Below the pieces are notes generated by a model, which was not told the origin of the DNA, ran no database searches, and worked only from the letters and a program-made list of their open reading frames with translations. From Roseivirga ehrenbergii (GTDB lineage: Bacteria > Bacteroidota > Bacteroidia > Cytophagales > Cyclobacteriaceae): a stretch of DNA of 64,000 bases. How positions within the stretch are numbered: position 1 is the stretch's first letter; the number at the start of each line of letters is the position of its first letter. Positions 17,064 to 25,485 of the stretch are shown here, one piece after another. The DNA is taken from NCBI RefSeq assembly GCF_001593005.1, contig NZ_LQZQ01000002.1, positions 372,001-436,000 on the forward strand, given 5' to 3'. The position numbers and the translations under genes were made by a program.

Positions 17064-19217
17064 CTACCATCTCCACAAATAGCTGGCTTTAAAAAAGAAG
17101 CCGCTGGCTTTTTGTAGGTATTGGTCATCGTTTACGTACTGGGCGCCATCCCAGCGGGTTTTTTCATATACGGAGCCCCAGCCAAGGTGAACTACAGTAC
17201 CAGGAATGTAGGTAAAGGACACCAAGAAATTAGGGCTAAATACTTTAGAAAGGCTATTGTATTGGGCAATACCCCTAAAGAACAGGTACTTATTCATTTG
17301 GTAAACTACGCGTCCACGAGCAATGTGAATATCATAGTATTTTACATCCGTGTCTGAATTGTAAAGCGAGTTAAAAGTATGGGTGAACTGCGCGCTAAAC
17401 TTGTCGGACAACTGAAGGGTAAGGTTGTTGCTAATGCGCTTGCCATACCCTTGGGCCAATTCTCTGTAGTAAGTTCCGTTGTCCCAGTCGTAGCTAGTTT
17501 TAAAGAAAATGCGTTTTGTAATCTGAGAACTCGCCTGTAGGCTAATGGTTCCGTCTTTAAATTCTTGGCCTAAGTAAATTTCCGAAGAATGGTCTGCAGA
17601 AACAGACAAACGTGTGTTTCGGGGCAGTGTAGCTGCCAATGAAAGGTAAAGCACATGCTCATTAAGTCCGCTGGGTTTGTCTTTGGTGAGGGAGGTATAA
17701 AGCTGTGGATCTATGCGCTTGATTAAACCATCTCCTTTTGGAAATATTTTTGGGTTTAAGCTTAGCGTAGCACGACTAATGCCTGTTCGGGTAATATAGC
17801 CTACCTCTGACCTAAAGTCTTCACCAATATCTAACAGACTAAAAGAACCATTGAAATTTCGGGTGTTTTTTGAAACACTAATGGAGCTAGAAATACTGTT
17901 AGCCAAAGGGCCGTCTTCCGTAAGTTTGGTTCTAGAATTCAAAAAATGACCTGTCACTTGGTTCGACTGATTGAAACGGTATTGGCCATCAAAACCTAAT
18001 ACATCATTCGAAGCCCCATTTCTTCTACGGGTTGTGCCAATTAAGCCTACATAGCTGTCTTGAGAAAGCGAGCGCATATAGCGCATTACACCAACATCGG
18101 CAGTTTCATCTTGGGCAAAATCTGGTAAATGTTCATCTGCTCTGTCTACTGCATATATGCTTGAAATAATGTTTTTATCGCCAATCTTACCCGTCAGTTT
18201 AGCGGCTCTTTTCGGAGATACAATTGATCTAGAATTGACCACTGAGCTTACAGGAGAGAAACCACCTGTTCCAGCAAAATTGAAGTTCTCATTTCCTTCC
18301 AAAAAGAAAGGTCTTCTTTCAGGATAGTTAACAGGAAAGCGCTGGTTTACTTCTACCTGTTGCGCATCAGATTCTACTTGGCTAAAATCTGGGTTGATGG
18401 TAGCATCAAAAACCAATTCGGGCGTAATACCAATTTTAGCCGTTAGGCTGGGTTCAAAATTATACTCCTTTTTGTATGCTCCGTTTATATGTTCCTTATT
18501 GATGGCGTAAGTAACAGCAGGCAATATCTCCACTAATTTGGGTTTCTTTACCCTATCATACTGTATCGGCATCATTTGGGTAAGAAAAGCAAAGCCCTGT
18601 TTTGGGTCGAGTGCCGGAAAAGTGCCCTGAATAGAAAAACGGCTAATCCTTCGTTCGAAAATTACACCCATTTCTACCTGGCCGTCCTTAACAGTATAGC
18701 GAATACTTTTAAAAGGAATTTTGGCTTCTACCACGTAGCCATCATCCACTATTTTAGCCGCGCTGTACCAAATCAAATCTAGACCAACATCCTCATTACC
18801 TGCGGCAAATCGCGTATCCATTTGAATACCATTTGGGTTTACGTACAAGCCGTAGAGTGATTGGGCACTGTTAAACGAGTCGAGGTTGATGCAAATCCAA
18901 TCATCGGCCGAAATTTTATCGCGTGCTGCAATAGATGTTTTAATCAATTTGGGGTCGTCAAAACACTTAAAGGCGAAGTATAAGTTTTCATCGTCATGTG
19001 CCATATAAGCGATGGTTTGAAAAGGCATGTCCTTTCCAAAATCTGGCACAAAGGTTTTATAGCCAGTTACATTGGGGCTATTTTTCCAAATGTCTTCATT
19101 TAAAACCCCATCTATTTTTGGGGGTGTTTCTACATAGACCGACTTAACTTGAGCGTTTGCCTGAAATTTAAAAAGAACAACAAACGCAATGACCGAGTAA
19201 AAAAGAGTTTTCAACAT
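17064..19217 (-). CDS. DUF5916 outer-membrane protein with CBM9-like domain
   Basis: With the ATG at 19217 it has 717 residues. A signal peptide (to about residue 22, ending QANA) is followed by a carbohydrate-binding-module family 9-like domain (about 25-210: PPKIDGVLNEDIWKNSP, YGLYVNPNGIQMD, VVEAKIPFKSIRY) and a long beta-strand-rich C-terminal region typical of DUF5916. That region is probably an outer-membrane barrel, ending in aromatic residues (YLWRW). Its substrate is unknown. Family members are widespread in Bacteroidota and sit near peptidases or transporters. It stands alone, with its own promoter region expected upstream of 19217. Confidence 0.85.
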   Translation of the reverse strand: MLKTLFYSVIAFVVLFKFQANAQVKSVYVETPPKIDGVLNEDIWKNSPNVTGYKTFVPDFGKDMPFQTIAYMAHDDENLYFAFKCFDDPKLIKTSIAARDKISADDWICINLDSFNSAQSLYGLYVNPNGIQMDTRFAAGNEDVGLDLIWYSAAKIVDDGYVVEAKIPFKSIRYTVKDGQVEMGVIFERRISRFSIQGTFPALDPKQGFAFLTQMMPIQYDRVKKPKLVEILPAVTYAINKEHINGAYKKEYNFEPSLTAKIGITPELVFDATINPDFSQVESDAQQVEVNQRFPVNYPERRPFFLEGNENFNFAGTGGFSPVSSVVNSRSIVSPKRAAKLTGKIGDKNIISSIYAVDRADEHLPDFAQDETADVGVMRYMRSLSQDSYVGLIGTTRRRNGASNDVLGFDGQYRFNQSNQVTGHFLNSRTKLTEDGPLANSISSSISVSKNTRNFNGSFSLLDIGEDFRSEVGYITRTGISRATLSLNPKIFPKGDGLIKRIDPQLYTSLTKDKPSGLNEHVLYLSLAATLPRNTRLSVSADHSSEIYLGQEFKDGTISLQASSQITKRIFFKTSYDWDNGTYYRELAQGYGKRISNNLTLQLSDKFSAQFTHTFNSLYNSDTDVKYYDIHIARGRVVYQMNKYLFFRGIAQYNSLSKVFSPNFLVSFTYIPGTVVHLGWGSVYEKTRWDGAQYVNDDQYLQKASGFFFKASYLWRW

Positions 19218-19290
19218 AAAATATGGTTGCTTAAACAAAATTACTTCGATTCACTAAAAAAAGGTAACCACTTATATATTTTGAATTGGT

Positions 19291-20430
19291 TTACTTGATC
19301 TTCAGCGTTTTAAACCTCATTTCTTCTTCGTTCTCTTGATTTTTAGCGTAGATGTGAATTCCTTTTTCTGTGGAGAATATTTTCCCACTCATAAGGGATA
19401 GATCAATCCCTTGAAGTTCATCGCTCTCTGCTACTTTTTTAAAATTTTTGTCTAAAACCAAAACTTTATAAATTCGAAACTTAGCTTCAATAACTTCCTT
19501 TTGGTTCAACTGAGCATAGCTCAACGGTAAATTCACAAAGCGCCAATAAGTGTCCGTGAATTCATCATAAAAAAGAAAGGAGTAACTGTAATTGCCTAGC
19601 CATTTTTTTAAAGTCCCGTTACTACCACCATCATCTATTCTGTCTTCCTTGTAATAAAAATCATCAAAGTCATCAAAATCGGATGACTTTGCCATATGTA
19701 CTTTTATCTCTCCTTCTATGGTTAACTCAAAAATCCGATGATCGAGCGGGTAGCTCACCAGCAAGGATTTGCTTTTTGAATTAGAAGTTGTGGCCAATAT
19801 TGAAGGTCTGCCTCCACCAATATTATGGCTATAATTTTCAGGGTAATTGAGAAATGTATCCTTTGTCCCATTTTCCTTATTTACCCTCAATATGGTTTTA
19901 CGGCTATGGTTCGTAAAATTGGTTTTTAAGGAAATACCTCCTGGAATAGGGATGTAGATGTAAGGGCCTTGAAAATATATACTACTGAGGGGTAGCGGCA
20001 GTAAACCATCATTAGAGCCTACTGCCTGGGATGATATATTGTAAGTTTTTATAACAAATCCGTTTGCGTCAATTTGATTGATCACTTGTTTGTAAAAGTC
20101 TAACGTGAATACACCCATTCCATTACTAAATACTCCAAAGGGCTTCGCGGTGCTCTTTGGCCCTTCTTTCACAATATTAATTGTACTAGCAACTGTTAGA
20201 GACTTTTGGTCAAAAAGCTTTAAGCTGGAATTTACGGGGTTGTAAAAAGCAAAATGATCTTTATACCGCACAGGGCCGAATGCCTCAAAGGAGGTTTCGT
20301 AATCCAAATTGAAAACAAAGTCGTCTCCGTAAACTACTTGTTTCTCTGTCTGAGCCTGAAGAGAGAAGGAAATGATACAGAAGCCCAGTGAAAAAAATCT
20401 AATCCTATTACTTATTCCTAAAAATTTCAT
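19291..20430 (-). CDS. Exported DUF4221-like beta-propeller protein (paralogue A)
   Basis: A 379-residue protein from the ATG at 20430. A signal peptide (RFFSLGFCIISFSLQAQ) is followed by a propeller-like chain. The C-terminal motif EKGIHIYAKNQENEEEMRFKTLKIK matches the end of the protein at 25486-26709 (NEGIHFRVKDQQNEDEIQFRVFGVK), and both have an EGP/GPNG block in the first third, as in DUF4221 proteins. Its function is unknown, probably periplasmic or surface. There is no lipobox cysteine, unlike paralogue B. It is separated from the LytTR regulator gene by 259 bases that contain a 15-bp direct repeat. Confidence 0.65.
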   Translation of the reverse strand: MKFLGISNRIRFFSLGFCIISFSLQAQTEKQVVYGDDFVFNLDYETSFEAFGPVRYKDHFAFYNPVNSSLKLFDQKSLTVASTINIVKEGPKSTAKPFGVFSNGMGVFTLDFYKQVINQIDANGFVIKTYNISSQAVGSNDGLLPLPLSSIYFQGPYIYIPIPGGISLKTNFTNHSRKTILRVNKENGTKDTFLNYPENYSHNIGGGRPSILATTSNSKSKSLLVSYPLDHRIFELTIEGEIKVHMAKSSDFDDFDDFYYKEDRIDDGGSNGTLKKWLGNYSYSFLFYDEFTDTYWRFVNLPLSYAQLNQKEVIEAKFRIYKVLVLDKNFKKVAESDELQGIDLSLMSGKIFSTEKGIHIYAKNQENEEEMRFKTLKIK

Positions 20431-20599
20431 AAACCAAAATAGCGATACTTTGGCTGAAAATGAAATGAGTGACTGCTGAACAACCAAATTTCCTCACAAA
20501 GTAGACCCTAAATGAGATGATATATTTGAGGAATAGATGTAAAAAAGGAAAGGTCGATTAACTCGCTTATTAACAAATAGTTATGACCTGTGTTGTTGT

Positions 20600-20647
20600 A
20601 AAGTTAGGGCAAATTTCTACAATTCCTGTCGCAAAGTTAGGGCAAAT
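20600..20647 (+). repeat. 15-bp direct repeat pair matching the LytTR half-site pattern
   Basis: AAAGTTAGGGCAAAT occurs at 20600-20614 and 20633-20647, start to start 33 bases. AAAGTTAGG fits the LytTR half-site consensus [TA][AC][CA]GTTN[AG][TG]. The pair lies between the LytTR regulator gene and the DUF4221 gene, but in the orientation opposite to the latter. Confidence 0.5.
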
Positions 20648-20689
20648 GAGTCTCTCTAATGACCAATGACTAATCAACCAATGACCAAA

Positions 20690-21469
20690 TCATTCCCCAT
20701 CAAACCAAGTCTTAAAAGCATTTACTTTTTCCCTACTTACGATAATCTCTCGGTCGAAATTTAGGTGAAGGATGATTTTCAGGCGACTGTTCGAATAAAC
20801 CAGCACATCTTTAATTGCATTGATTTCGATGATATAGCTTCGGTTTACCCGGAAGAACTTTTTGGGGTCGAGCATTTCTTCCAGCGTTTCCAACTTGTAA
20901 TCAATGATCAGGCGCTTGCCCTCTTCAGTAACGATATAAGCATTTCGCCCTTCGGCATAAAACAGGTGAATGGTATCGGTGGTTACGGAGCGAATGTGCT
21001 CTCCAATCTTCACCATAAAACGCGTTTTGTATTCGCGCTTGCTCAGCATTTGTAGGGCCGCTTGTAAATCAATGACCGATTCAGTTTCTACTTTTCCTTG
21101 TTCTGAAAGTCGGTTTTTAAGGTTTTTGAATTTATCCAAACTCTCCGAAATGGCATCGAAAGTAACAGGCTTGAGGAGGTAGTCTATGCCGTTGGCCTTA
21201 AAGGCTTCGATGGCGTATTCGTTATAAGCCGTGGTGAAAATCACGGGAATGTCAATTTTAACCGACTTGAAAATATCAAAGCTGAGGCCGTCTGTCAACT
21301 GAATGTCCATTAACAGCAGGTCTACATCATGATTTTCATCAAGCCAACTTACGGCTTGTTTTACGCTCATGGCCTGACCCAAGATTTCTATGTTTTCATC
21401 ATAGCGCTTTAAATAGCGTTGAATCTTTTCGGCTGCCGGAATTTCATCTTCTATAATAAATACCTTCAT
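20690..21469 (-). CDS. LytTR-family response regulator
   Basis: A 259-residue regulator. The receiver domain (1-120) has acidic residues EDE at 7-9, phosphoacceptor D55 in LLLMDIQLTDG, and the conserved Thr and Lys (FTTAYNEYAIEAFKANGIDYLLKP). A C-terminal LytTR DNA-binding domain (about 150-255) has VNRSYIIEINAIKDV and REKVNAFKTWFDG. It receives phosphate from LytS-type kinases and binds tandem 9-bp repeats. It overlaps the upstream kinase gene by four bases (ATGA). A canonical LytTR site upstream of the 23663-25252 gene makes that gene a likely target. Confidence 0.95.
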   Translation of the reverse strand: MKVFIIEDEIPAAEKIQRYLKRYDENIEILGQAMSVKQAVSWLDENHDVDLLLMDIQLTDGLSFDIFKSVKIDIPVIFTTAYNEYAIEAFKANGIDYLLKPVTFDAISESLDKFKNLKNRLSEQGKVETESVIDLQAALQMLSKREYKTRFMVKIGEHIRSVTTDTIHLFYAEGRNAYIVTEEGKRLIIDYKLETLEEMLDPKKFFRVNRSYIIEINAIKDVLVYSNSRLKIILHLNFDREIIVSREKVNAFKTWFDGE

Positions 21470-22521
21470 AGTTCTTCTTTCAATTCGAGCAATGGCAGTT
21501 TTATAAAGGCGTCACCATAGGCCTTGATTTGGATTACGGGTTTGTCCGAAAAATAAGCAAAGGCCTGATGCAGGTTTTTATGCCTTTTCTTAATCATTGC
21601 ATCCAAACTCAATTTATCATTTTCTTGGTATTGAAGTACTAGGTAACCTTCTTCATCAAAACTAATTCGAATATTTAAAGGTTGGTAGCCTGAAATGATG
21701 GTACTGTTGACCACACAATCGAGCAACATCGGCAATGAATTCGGCACCAATAATTTTCCTTTTTCCCCAGTCCAAGGCGCAATAGTTAAGCTGATTTGCT
21801 CAGGATACTTTTCTTTGAAAAGGAGGAATAGGTTTTTGGTGGCCTGAAGCTCATCTTCCACTTTTACCAATTCCTTTTTTCGGTTATCTAAAATGTAACG
21901 ATAGACCAGCGACAGCCTGTCCACAAAATCTTCGGCAGCGTCTATATTGTGATGCACCAGCGAAATAAGCGTTTCCAGACTTTGGAAAAGTAGGCTCGGG
22001 TTGATTTCATTATTGAAGATTTCGAGCTGATGTTCGAGGTTTTGGCGCTTGAGGTCTTCGCGCTTTATTTCAGTTTCGTTTTTTACGGAAAGGAAATAAA
22101 TGCTCAGGTAGAAAAGTGTGTAAAGCAGGCCGCTAATAGAGTAAATGGAAACAAGTTTTATCAAGTTCGATTTAAAAAGAACGAAATAGGAATTGCCTTC
22201 AATTTCAGAAAAGTAATAATACACGGCAGCGAAGATGATCGCTGCTGAAATCAGTAAAGAAGTAAAAAAGAGTAAAGTAATATTGCCCGTTCTCCTTAAT
22301 TCATGCCCCACTTTTTTCTCGAAGAGCACAATGGTAAGCCGTAGCGATTCAGAAGTAAGAAAAGCCAGCACTACACAAAGCAGTAATTCTTGGGTGAGGA
22401 CGGTGTCCGTGATTTGAGCAAGGCTGTTGTTGAGCAACAGAATCAGAAAATACATCATCAGCCCATAAATGGGCGGCACGGTAATGCGGAAAAGCGGCTG
22501 ATCTAGTAGGTTCTTTTTCAT
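21466..22521 (-). CDS. Degenerate LytS-type sensor kinase lacking the phosphoacceptor histidine
   Basis: A 351-residue membrane protein with four predicted transmembrane segments (about 15-33, 45-66, 80-105, 122-145) and a His_kinase (LytS-type) domain. Where the family has INPHFLFNSL it reads INPSLLFQSLE, so the histidine is replaced by S176. The ATPase N-box, normally ENAVKHN, reads DCVVNSTIIS. ATP binding and autophosphorylation therefore look lost. It overlaps the intact kinase upstream and the regulator downstream by four bases each. It may heterodimerise with the intact kinase or act as a sensor-only subunit. The frame is intact with no internal stop, which argues against simple decay. 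Confidence 0.85.
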   Translation of the reverse strand: MKKNLLDQPLFRITVPPIYGLMMYFLILLLNNSLAQITDTVLTQELLLCVVLAFLTSESLRLTIVLFEKKVGHELRRTGNITLLFFTSLLISAAIIFAAVYYYFSEIEGNSYFVLFKSNLIKLVSIYSISGLLYTLFYLSIYFLSVKNETEIKREDLKRQNLEHQLEIFNNEINPSLLFQSLETLISLVHHNIDAAEDFVDRLSLVYRYILDNRKKELVKVEDELQATKNLFLLFKEKYPEQISLTIAPWTGEKGKLLVPNSLPMLLDCVVNSTIISGYQPLNIRISFDEEGYLVLQYQENDKLSLDAMIKKRHKNLHQAFAYFSDKPVIQIKAYGDAFIKLPLLELKEEL

Positions 22522-23549
22522 GAATCTTTTAGAATCGGCAGTTTCACTTCAAAATAATCTTCGTCTTTTACCTCTACTTCGAGCACGGTAAAAAAGGCAT
22601 ATCGCTTTTTTATATTGTCGAGGCCCACTTTATGTGAGCTGGTTTTGGTAGGCGCTTCGGTTTTGTTGTTCAAAATAATGATGTGATGTTCATCATTTCT
22701 AATGTTGATCCTCAGCGGTTCGTCATCAGAAATTACATTGTGCTTTACCGCGTTTTCCACCAAAAGCTGAAGGCTCAAAGGGGGAATAGGGTAAGAGAGC
22801 GTAGCATCATCAATTTCAATTTTAAGATCCAGCGCATTTCCGTAGCGGATGCCCAACAAATAGTTAAAATCTCTCAGGGCTTCAATTTCTTCTTTTAGAC
22901 TGACCAGCTTTACATTTTTGGTATTCAAAACATAGTTGAATGTTTCGGCCAGGTTGCGGATAAAGTTCTCTGCAATTTGAGGATCGCGATAAATGAGCGA
23001 TGAAATGGTGTTCATGCTATTGAACAAATAATGCGGACTAAGCTGGCTTTTAAGGGCTTCAAACTGAAATTCAAGTTGTTTTCGTTCCGATTTTAACTTC
23101 CGGATTTGCCCCACAGAAAATTCGCTGTAGGAATAAGTATTGAATTCTACCAGTGTTACAATAAACAGCAGAATAAAGCTTAGGATAATCACTTTTACTT
23201 CAAGCTGACTTTCGGTGAGTGCTGCTTCAAACAAGTGAAAATCAATCATTCCTGAAACACCAGCCAACCAGTTTAAGGTTAAAAGAATAATGGCGAGGGC
23301 TAGAAAATCAAAGGCCAGTCCAGCGATAAATCGCTGCATTATGCTTTTGCGCCAAGGTAGTTTTTCGTTGAGCTTTAGGTTGATGCTGCTAATAACCCAG
23401 CCAGAGATAATACTGGTAACAATAGTAAATATATATAGCGGAGCCTCTTTATATACATTAGGTAATAAATCGTATTCGCTATAATAGAGGTATTCTAGAA
23501 ATAGAATTCCTATGACGGTAAAAAGTACAAGCCGGATAAGCTTGGGCAT
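22518..23549 (-). CDS. LytS-type sensor histidine kinase
   Basis: A 343-residue kinase with four hydrophobic segments (about 5-22, 37-55, 74-97, 118-134), a short coiled coil and an intact His_kinase domain: QLSPHYLFNSMNTISSLIY with H173, and the ATPase N-box LLVENAVKHN. The final G-box is short (HKVGLDNIKKRYAFF). It should autophosphorylate and pass phosphate to the LytTR regulator two genes downstream. No dedicated periplasmic sensor domain is visible; the signal may be sensed in the membrane. It is the first gene of the three-gene operon. Confidence 0.92.
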   Translation of the reverse strand: MPKLIRLVLFTVIGILFLEYLYYSEYDLLPNVYKEAPLYIFTIVTSIISGWVISSINLKLNEKLPWRKSIMQRFIAGLAFDFLALAIILLTLNWLAGVSGMIDFHLFEAALTESQLEVKVIILSFILLFIVTLVEFNTYSYSEFSVGQIRKLKSERKQLEFQFEALKSQLSPHYLFNSMNTISSLIYRDPQIAENFIRNLAETFNYVLNTKNVKLVSLKEEIEALRDFNYLLGIRYGNALDLKIEIDDATLSYPIPPLSLQLLVENAVKHNVISDDEPLRINIRNDEHHIIILNNKTEAPTKTSSHKVGLDNIKKRYAFFTVLEVEVKDEDYFEVKLPILKDS

Positions 23550-23580
23550 ATTTTAGAGTTGGTTGGATAGAAATTTAAGA

Positions 23581-23650
23581 AAAAGAGAGGGGCAAAATAA
23601 CGGTCTATCGAAATATATTCAAAAGCCGCATTTGCACTTCCCTCTCTTTT
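23581..23650 (-). terminator. Possible long-loop terminator after the repeat-protein gene
   Basis: Perfect 11-bp arms (AAAAGAGAGGG at 23581-23591, CCCTCTCTTTT at 23640-23650) enclose 48 bases, with T residues following on the minus strand. The loop is long for an intrinsic terminator. Confidence 0.35.
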
Positions 23651-23662
23651 GGACAGAAAATC

Positions 23663-25252
23663 TTAGTCAATACAGCGGGCTACTTTGCCATAATAGGTAT
23701 CTGATTTAATGGTTTTAGCTACCGATCTGAACAAGTCTTTTACTTCTGCGTCAGCGCTACTTACTGAACTGCAAGCGCCTTTCAATACTTCGGATTTGTA
23801 GTAGTCTGAGCCGATGCTGGACACCGTTTTCAAGATGCTGATCATGTGCGTTTTTTTCAAATTTCTAGCCTTAAGTACATCTTGTAATATGTTTACTTTG
23901 TAGTAATCCGAATCAATGTTGGCTACTCTGCTCAACACCTTATCATAGTTTTCATCTGAAAGATCTTGCTCGCGCAATACGCTTTTCAATATTTGGGCAG
24001 CGTAATTGTCGGAGTCAACATCATTAACGGTTACCAATAAGTCATTGAAGTATTTTTTAGAAACCTGTTGGTTCTTCATTAAATCATTGATTATCAATGT
24101 TCGGTAATGATCAGAATCCATTCGCCCTACTCTTTTTATCACCGCTTCTACTACCCTGTCGGAAGGGTTGTTTTGTCTTAAAAGGCTACGCATGGTTTCG
24201 GTTACATAATGATCGGAATCAATGTTCGCCATAGCATCCATTAGGCTTTCAAAAGCTTCATCTGTTAGGTTTGGTCTGTCAAGGGCCTCTCGTAAAATCA
24301 AAGTAGAATAATGATCCGAATCAATGTCGGAAGTAGCTTTTACGATTCTATTTACTGCGCTACTCGAAAGCTCTTTTCTATCCATTACTCTTTTGATCAC
24401 TTCAGTTTTGTAATGGTCAGAATCCATTCTTTCTGCAGCATCTAGTACTTTAGAAATCATGGCATCGCTCAAATCTTCTTTCAAAGCACGCATTAAAATA
24501 GTGCTTATATAGTGGTCAGAATCCATTCGACCAATGGCGCTTAAAAAAGCCTCTGTGGTTTCGTTGTTCTTTAAAAAGAGCGTGCTGTAATCCTTAAAAA
24601 CTTCGGTGATATAATAGTCGGAACTTAAGTTAGCAGGTACATAAGCCGCAATTTTTACCAGTTCCTTGTTGTTCAGGTTTTGTTTGCCGAGCACCGCTTT
24701 AAGGTACATTTGGCTTACATGGTCACTTTTGATTTCGTTGGTTTCTTTTAAAACCGCATCAAGACCACCTTTGGCGTAAATTCTTTGGGTTCTGCTTTCG
24801 GCACCAATGCCTGTGGCGCGAATGGCTTCGAGCAGCACATCGGCTAACCATTTTTGGGCAGCGGCATCAAAATCGGCCTTTCTTCGGCCTTCGTAAAACT
24901 GATAGTCAATGGTTCCATCTGCATTTCCTTCGGCCAATAACTCTCTTCTTTCGCCAAAAGAGGTTTTTCTTATTTTGATATAACCGTCTCGGGAAATGGA
25001 CTTGATGGCTTTATCATCATCCGTAAATGCGATGTCGCCTTCATATTCTATTTCAATACCATTGCTGCCTTGTTTGCTGCTATAGCGATAGGTGCCATTT
25101 TTTTGAGAAATGCTTGTTGAGTTGGAATTTGACCTAGAGGTTGAAATAGTAATCTGTCGGGCGGAAAGATCATTGGCCATGGAAAGCATTGCCCATAGGG
25201 CAACGACCATTCCCATAATTATACTTCGAGTTTTTGTGCTTTGGTTTTTCAT
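23663..25252 (-). CDS. Exported tandem-repeat (HEAT-like) protein with DSDHY motifs
   Basis: A 529-residue protein from the ATG at 25252. A signal peptide (IIMGMVVALWAMLSMANDLSA) is followed by a short beta-rich domain (about 30-115: YEGDIAFTDDDKAIKSISRDGYIKI) of the kind found in the extracytoplasmic tail of M56/BlaR1-like peptidases. From about residue 165 there are ten or so alpha-helical repeats of 33-36 residues, most containing DSDHY or a variant (DSDNY, DSDYY, GSDYY). The repeats probably stack as a solenoid. Its function is unknown, perhaps envelope-stress related. A canonical LytTR binding site lies about 175 bases upstream, so control by the neighbouring regulator is likely. Confidence 0.75.
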   Translation of the reverse strand: MKNQSTKTRSIIMGMVVALWAMLSMANDLSARQITISTSRSNSNSTSISQKNGTYRYSSKQGSNGIEIEYEGDIAFTDDDKAIKSISRDGYIKIRKTSFGERRELLAEGNADGTIDYQFYEGRRKADFDAAAQKWLADVLLEAIRATGIGAESRTQRIYAKGGLDAVLKETNEIKSDHVSQMYLKAVLGKQNLNNKELVKIAAYVPANLSSDYYITEVFKDYSTLFLKNNETTEAFLSAIGRMDSDHYISTILMRALKEDLSDAMISKVLDAAERMDSDHYKTEVIKRVMDRKELSSSAVNRIVKATSDIDSDHYSTLILREALDRPNLTDEAFESLMDAMANIDSDHYVTETMRSLLRQNNPSDRVVEAVIKRVGRMDSDHYRTLIINDLMKNQQVSKKYFNDLLVTVNDVDSDNYAAQILKSVLREQDLSDENYDKVLSRVANIDSDYYKVNILQDVLKARNLKKTHMISILKTVSSIGSDYYKSEVLKGACSSVSSADAEVKDLFRSVAKTIKSDTYYGKVARCID

Positions 25253-25424
25253 AGTTTGTTTCGTTTTAGGCAGTTGCCGGCAGGTGACCAAACCTGCCTT
25301 TCAACTGTCTTTGTTGTTTTGAGTTCCCGATGACCTATCGGGCTTGACCTCTTGCCGATGCGCCAAATGGCTAATCGACCTTACAATGATGGGAAGATGC
25401 CGCGCAAGAAAAAACCGCAATGCA

Positions 25425-25454
25425 ATGAACTGTAATTTGTCTGCACTGAACTGT
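25425..25454 (-). promoter_or_regulatory. Canonical LytTR tandem binding site
   Basis: On the minus strand ACAGTTCAG (25454-25446) and ACAGTTCAT (25433-25425) are direct repeats separated by exactly 12 bases. Both fit [TA][AC][CA]GTTN[AG][TG]; the similarity extends into TGCA after each. The spacing is the standard one for LytTR dimers. The site is about 173 bases upstream of the 25252 ATG and in the same direction. Confidence 0.7.
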
Positions 25455-25485
25455 TGAGAAGATGTAATGCTGTTTTGTAGTGGGT

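Noticed and set aside
23663-25252. CRISPR-like or DNA tandem repeat array
   Set aside because: The periodicity is at protein level (33-36 residue helical repeats with DSDHY); the DNA copies are diverged and continuously coding.
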